NCBI GenBank assembly: GCA_947044365.1
Contig: OX345636.1
Location: forward strand, 18,764,548-18,828,547
Reading direction: 5' to 3'
DNA length: 64,000 nt
Origin: Petrosia ficiformis
Taxonomy: Eukaryota; Porifera; Demospongiae; Haplosclerida; Petrosiidae
In this document: positions 63,861 through 64,000 of the stretch, one piece after another
Layout of the letters: each line of letters starts with the position of its first letter
How positions within the stretch are numbered: position 1 is the stretch's first letter
Notes under the pieces: model-generated
Databases searched by the model: none
What the model saw: the letters and a program-made list of their open reading frames with translations, nothing else
Told to the model about the DNA's origin: nothing
Made by a program: the position numbers and the translations under genes

Positions 63861-64000
63861 ACGTCTCCTATCCCTATCTAGCCTTCTTCTCTTTTCCCTG
63901 GTTGATTCCAGTATGCATACATATACACGTGGTTGATCTCCCTATCTTAACCAGACCCTCCCCTTGTTTGCAGTTGAAGGGTCTGCCTAGCGAGACTACA
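63861..64000. other. No gene recognised
   Basis: Short terminal stretch without a recognisable motif. Confidence 0.4.

Noticed and set aside
1..64000. tRNA and rRNA genes
   Set aside because: I looked for clover-leaf patterns with B-box-like GGTTCGAATCC words and for rRNA core words on both strands and found none. A tRNAscan-SE or Infernal run would be decisive.

Overview
This window looks like a repeat-rich stretch of an invertebrate animal genome, most likely a sponge or another early-branching marine animal. That is an inference from AT-rich DNA, many TACATGTA-like words, compact GT-AG introns, and a transposon mix (pogo/Tigger, piggyBac, Merlin, hAT, MULE, OTU-Helitron, BEL/Pao and Ty3/gypsy). 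There are no prokaryotic operons, rRNA genes or tRNA genes that I can support.

Layout. 0-11 kb: a TIR transposon of an uncharacterised transposase-like family (copy 1), a RecQ-helicase scrap, a MULE scrap and a Tigger-like gene remnant with intron-like structure on the minus strand. 12-14 kb: a probable multi-exon gene with foldback DNA in an intron. 14-21 kb: a decayed hAT, a SWIM-finger scrap, a reverse-transcriptase tail and a Helitron carrying DUF6570-like and OTU domains. 21.8-24.7 kb: a well-bounded Tigger element (TA target site, 21-bp TIRs, PHD finger), followed by a strange duplicate of part of its transposase framed by identical 231-bp direct repeats. 25-32 kb: inverted repeat families and a Merlin transposase. 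32.4-38 kb: a small five-exon zinc-finger gene whose second intron holds copy 2 of the 1-3.4 kb transposon.

38.7-47.7 kb: pieces of Crinkler/RHS-type (CR) effector genes on both strands: restriction-endonuclease fold plus kinase, a second nuclease-like exon, a nuclease C-terminus, and P-loop NTPase fragments. They sit among a compact five-exon gene with a frame-switching cassette exon and a tandemly amplified exon-intron unit. 41-53 kb and 61.4-62 kb: two minisatellites (about 20-bp GTACCTGTTAC type and about 10-bp TTGTACCCC type) in both orientations, with telomere-like patches.

53-61.4 kb is the most striking region. A decayed piggyBac with TTAA target sites and matching 14-bp ends was inserted in the minisatellite. 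Its transposase gene was then split just before the first catalytic Asp by a 5.6-kb virus-like element. That element has ~300-bp terminal inverted repeats, each starting with a 96-bp palindrome. It encodes a broken Rep-like protein (HUH-like motif plus SF3-type Walker A), a 267-aa protein on the same strand, and a 427-aa protein and a 102-aa ORF on the opposite strand. This is the architecture of a small linear ssDNA virus (parvovirus/bidnavirus-like), although the non-Rep proteins match nothing I recognise. The last 2 kb hold a BEL/Pao-Ty3/gypsy chimera with a 3' LTR next to a Helitron N-terminal fragment.
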